Source: a bacterium HR19 (lineage in GTDB: Bacteria > Calescibacteriota > Calescibacteriia > Calescibacteriales > Calescibacteriaceae). Taken from it: a DNA stretch of 64,000 nucleotides. The stretch lies in the NCBI GenBank assembly GCA_002898315.1, contig BEHV01000004.1:62001-126000 (forward strand). The letters are read 5' to 3'. The notes under the pieces were generated by a model. It was given only the letters and a program-made list of their open reading frames with translations. It searched no databases and was not told the origin of the DNA. Position 1 is the first letter of the stretch; each line of letters begins with the position of its first letter. Of the stretch, positions 63,344-64,000 are shown in pieces. A program made the translations under genes and the position numbers.

Positions 63344-63350
63344 ATCAGGT

Positions 63351-63356
63351 ATTCTA
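63351..63356 (-). promoter_or_regulatory. -10 box of tlyA
   Basis: TAGAAT ends 7 nt before the ATG at 63343, inside the 21-nt gap to the amidase gene on the same strand. Confidence 0.48.
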
Positions 63357-63364
63357 TGAAAAAA

Positions 63365-64000
63365 TTATTTTTGCTCATAAGTTGAGTGTGTAATAGATGA
63401 GATTTTCGGAGGAATCCACCCCCCAAAAGCCCTTTCAATCTCATTAGCCACTCTTATTGTAAGATGGTCATTACCCCAAGAGCCAACAATTTGAACTCCC
63501 AGAGGAAGCCCATTCCTTCCAATTCCTAACGGAGCGCATGTTGAAGGGAAACCCAGAACATTGAATATTCCTGTGAATTGTCCCGGGTCAAGGAGACGAA
63601 AGATAGGGAGATAATGGGGTGGAGCAGTTGAAGAAAAAGGAGGATAAAGCATAACACCATCATCTCCCATCTCCTCGGTCAAAATTCTTTTTAGTTCTTC
63701 ATAAAGCTTGAAAATCTTCTCTGCTCTTTTACCCTTGAAAAATGGGAACTGCTCTAAGACACAAAGGATTATAAGAGGAAGAGTGTGGCGAGACCTTCCA
63801 AAAATCCACCTGAAAAGCTCAAGGAACGGAGAAAAATTCCCATCCTTCTCCATAAGTTCTGAAAGAGTGATTTCAGACGCATTTTCCATCATGGTAAAGT
63901 AAATCTCAAAAGCGCTTTTCAGAAAAGGGATTTTCTTCTGCTCAACTTTCAGACCTATCGTTTTGAAAAACTCTGCTACCCTCTTTTGAGCGAACAAAAT
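63365..64000 (-). CDS. Amidase, C-terminal part
   Basis: The 3' part of an amidase signature-type enzyme; the frame remains open past the window edge, so the start is missing. The segment PHYLPIFRLLDPGQFTGIFNVLGFPSTCAPLGIGRNGLPLGVQIVGSWGNDHLTIRVANEIERAFGGW is typical of FAAH/GatA-like C-termini (only part quoted). The catalytic Ser-Ser-Lys region lies outside. GatA, indole acetamide hydrolase or fatty-acid amide hydrolase are all possible. It ends 21 nt from tlyA. Confidence 0.75.
   Translation of the reverse strand: MLFAQKRVAEFFKTIGLKVEQKKIPFLKSAFEIYFTMMENASEITLSELMEKDGNFSPFLELFRWIFGRSRHTLPLIILCVLEQFPFFKGKRAEKIFKLYEELKRILTEEMGDDGVMLYPPFSSTAPPHYLPIFRLLDPGQFTGIFNVLGFPSTCAPLGIGRNGLPLGVQIVGSWGNDHLTIRVANEIERAFGGWIPPKISSITHSTYEQK

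Noticed and set aside
1-64000. CRISPR arrays, insertion sequences and prophage
   Set aside because: I saw no regularly spaced repeats, transposase genes, terminal inverted repeats or phage structural genes.

Overview
The window is bacterial chromosome from an AT-rich, Gram-negative-type (diderm), flagellated organism. Diderm architecture is supported by a BamD-like lipoprotein, a GspN-like secretion protein, outer-membrane-barrel-like proteins and several lipoproteins. Heavy use of AGA for Arg and ATA for Ile and very charged proteins suggest a thermophile. Members of core gene sets are scattered: a lone rplP, and flagellar genes at three separate loci. I cannot assign a phylum. A deep, uncultivated thermophilic lineage such as Calescamantes-like is only a guess.

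The region is very compact. No stretch over 300 bases lacks a gene, and many neighbours overlap. Layout: 1-7.4 kb holds acetolactate synthase (partial), surE, fliR, an FAD oxidoreductase, ddl, a von Willebrand A protein and a GspN-like protein. 7.4-15.3 kb holds two CheW proteins flanking purB (fused to a PurS-like domain) and a lipoprotein, then ppdK and an FHA-GGDEF protein. 15.3-20.3 kb holds an acyl-CoA ligase, an acyl-CoA dehydrogenase, a VanZ-like protein and a glycosyltransferase. 20.3-24.6 kb holds TusA-like, pssA, leuA, a thioredoxin-like protein and a methyltransferase. 24.6-29.5 kb is mtnA-fliK-flgD-flgE. 29.6-32.4 kb holds a thiolase, fmdB-like, rpe and a pilin-like gene. 32.4-34.3 kb is a restriction-modification pair. 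34.4-45.1 kb holds a Cys-rich trypsin-like lipoprotein, envelope proteins, rsfS, rplP, dxr, pyrR, a penicillin acylase and fliM. 45.1-64 kb holds three tRNAs, a B12-binding protein, an enoyl-CoA hydratase, PBP1A, bamD, an Ig-like protein, argF, an epimerase, DUF2851, lon, a LysM-M23 protein, pcm, GAF-GGDEF, a NurA-like protein, tlyA and an amidase (partial).

Working together: acyl-CoA ligase, dehydrogenase, enoyl-CoA hydratase, thiolase and the B12-binding mutase subunit suggest acyl-CoA metabolism and methylmalonyl-CoA carbon flow. ilvB and leuA make branched-chain amino acids. fliR, fliM, fliK, flgD, flgE and the CheW pair indicate chemotactic motility, with two diguanylate cyclases likely feeding into surface behaviour.

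The most striking pattern is in start regions. About half the genes have no Shine-Dalgarno sequence and instead carry a -10-like TANNNT hexamer (often TAAAAT) ending 4-9 nt before the ATG or GTG, as expected for leaderless mRNAs. Genes inside operons or with long leaders (rplP, flgD, flgE, lon, ppdK, the methyltransferase, GAF-GGDEF) have strong Shine-Dalgarno sites instead. Other notable points are the PurB-PurS fusion, the rearranged PPDK, and a restriction-modification pair with foreign-looking codon use overlapping a pilin-like gene.
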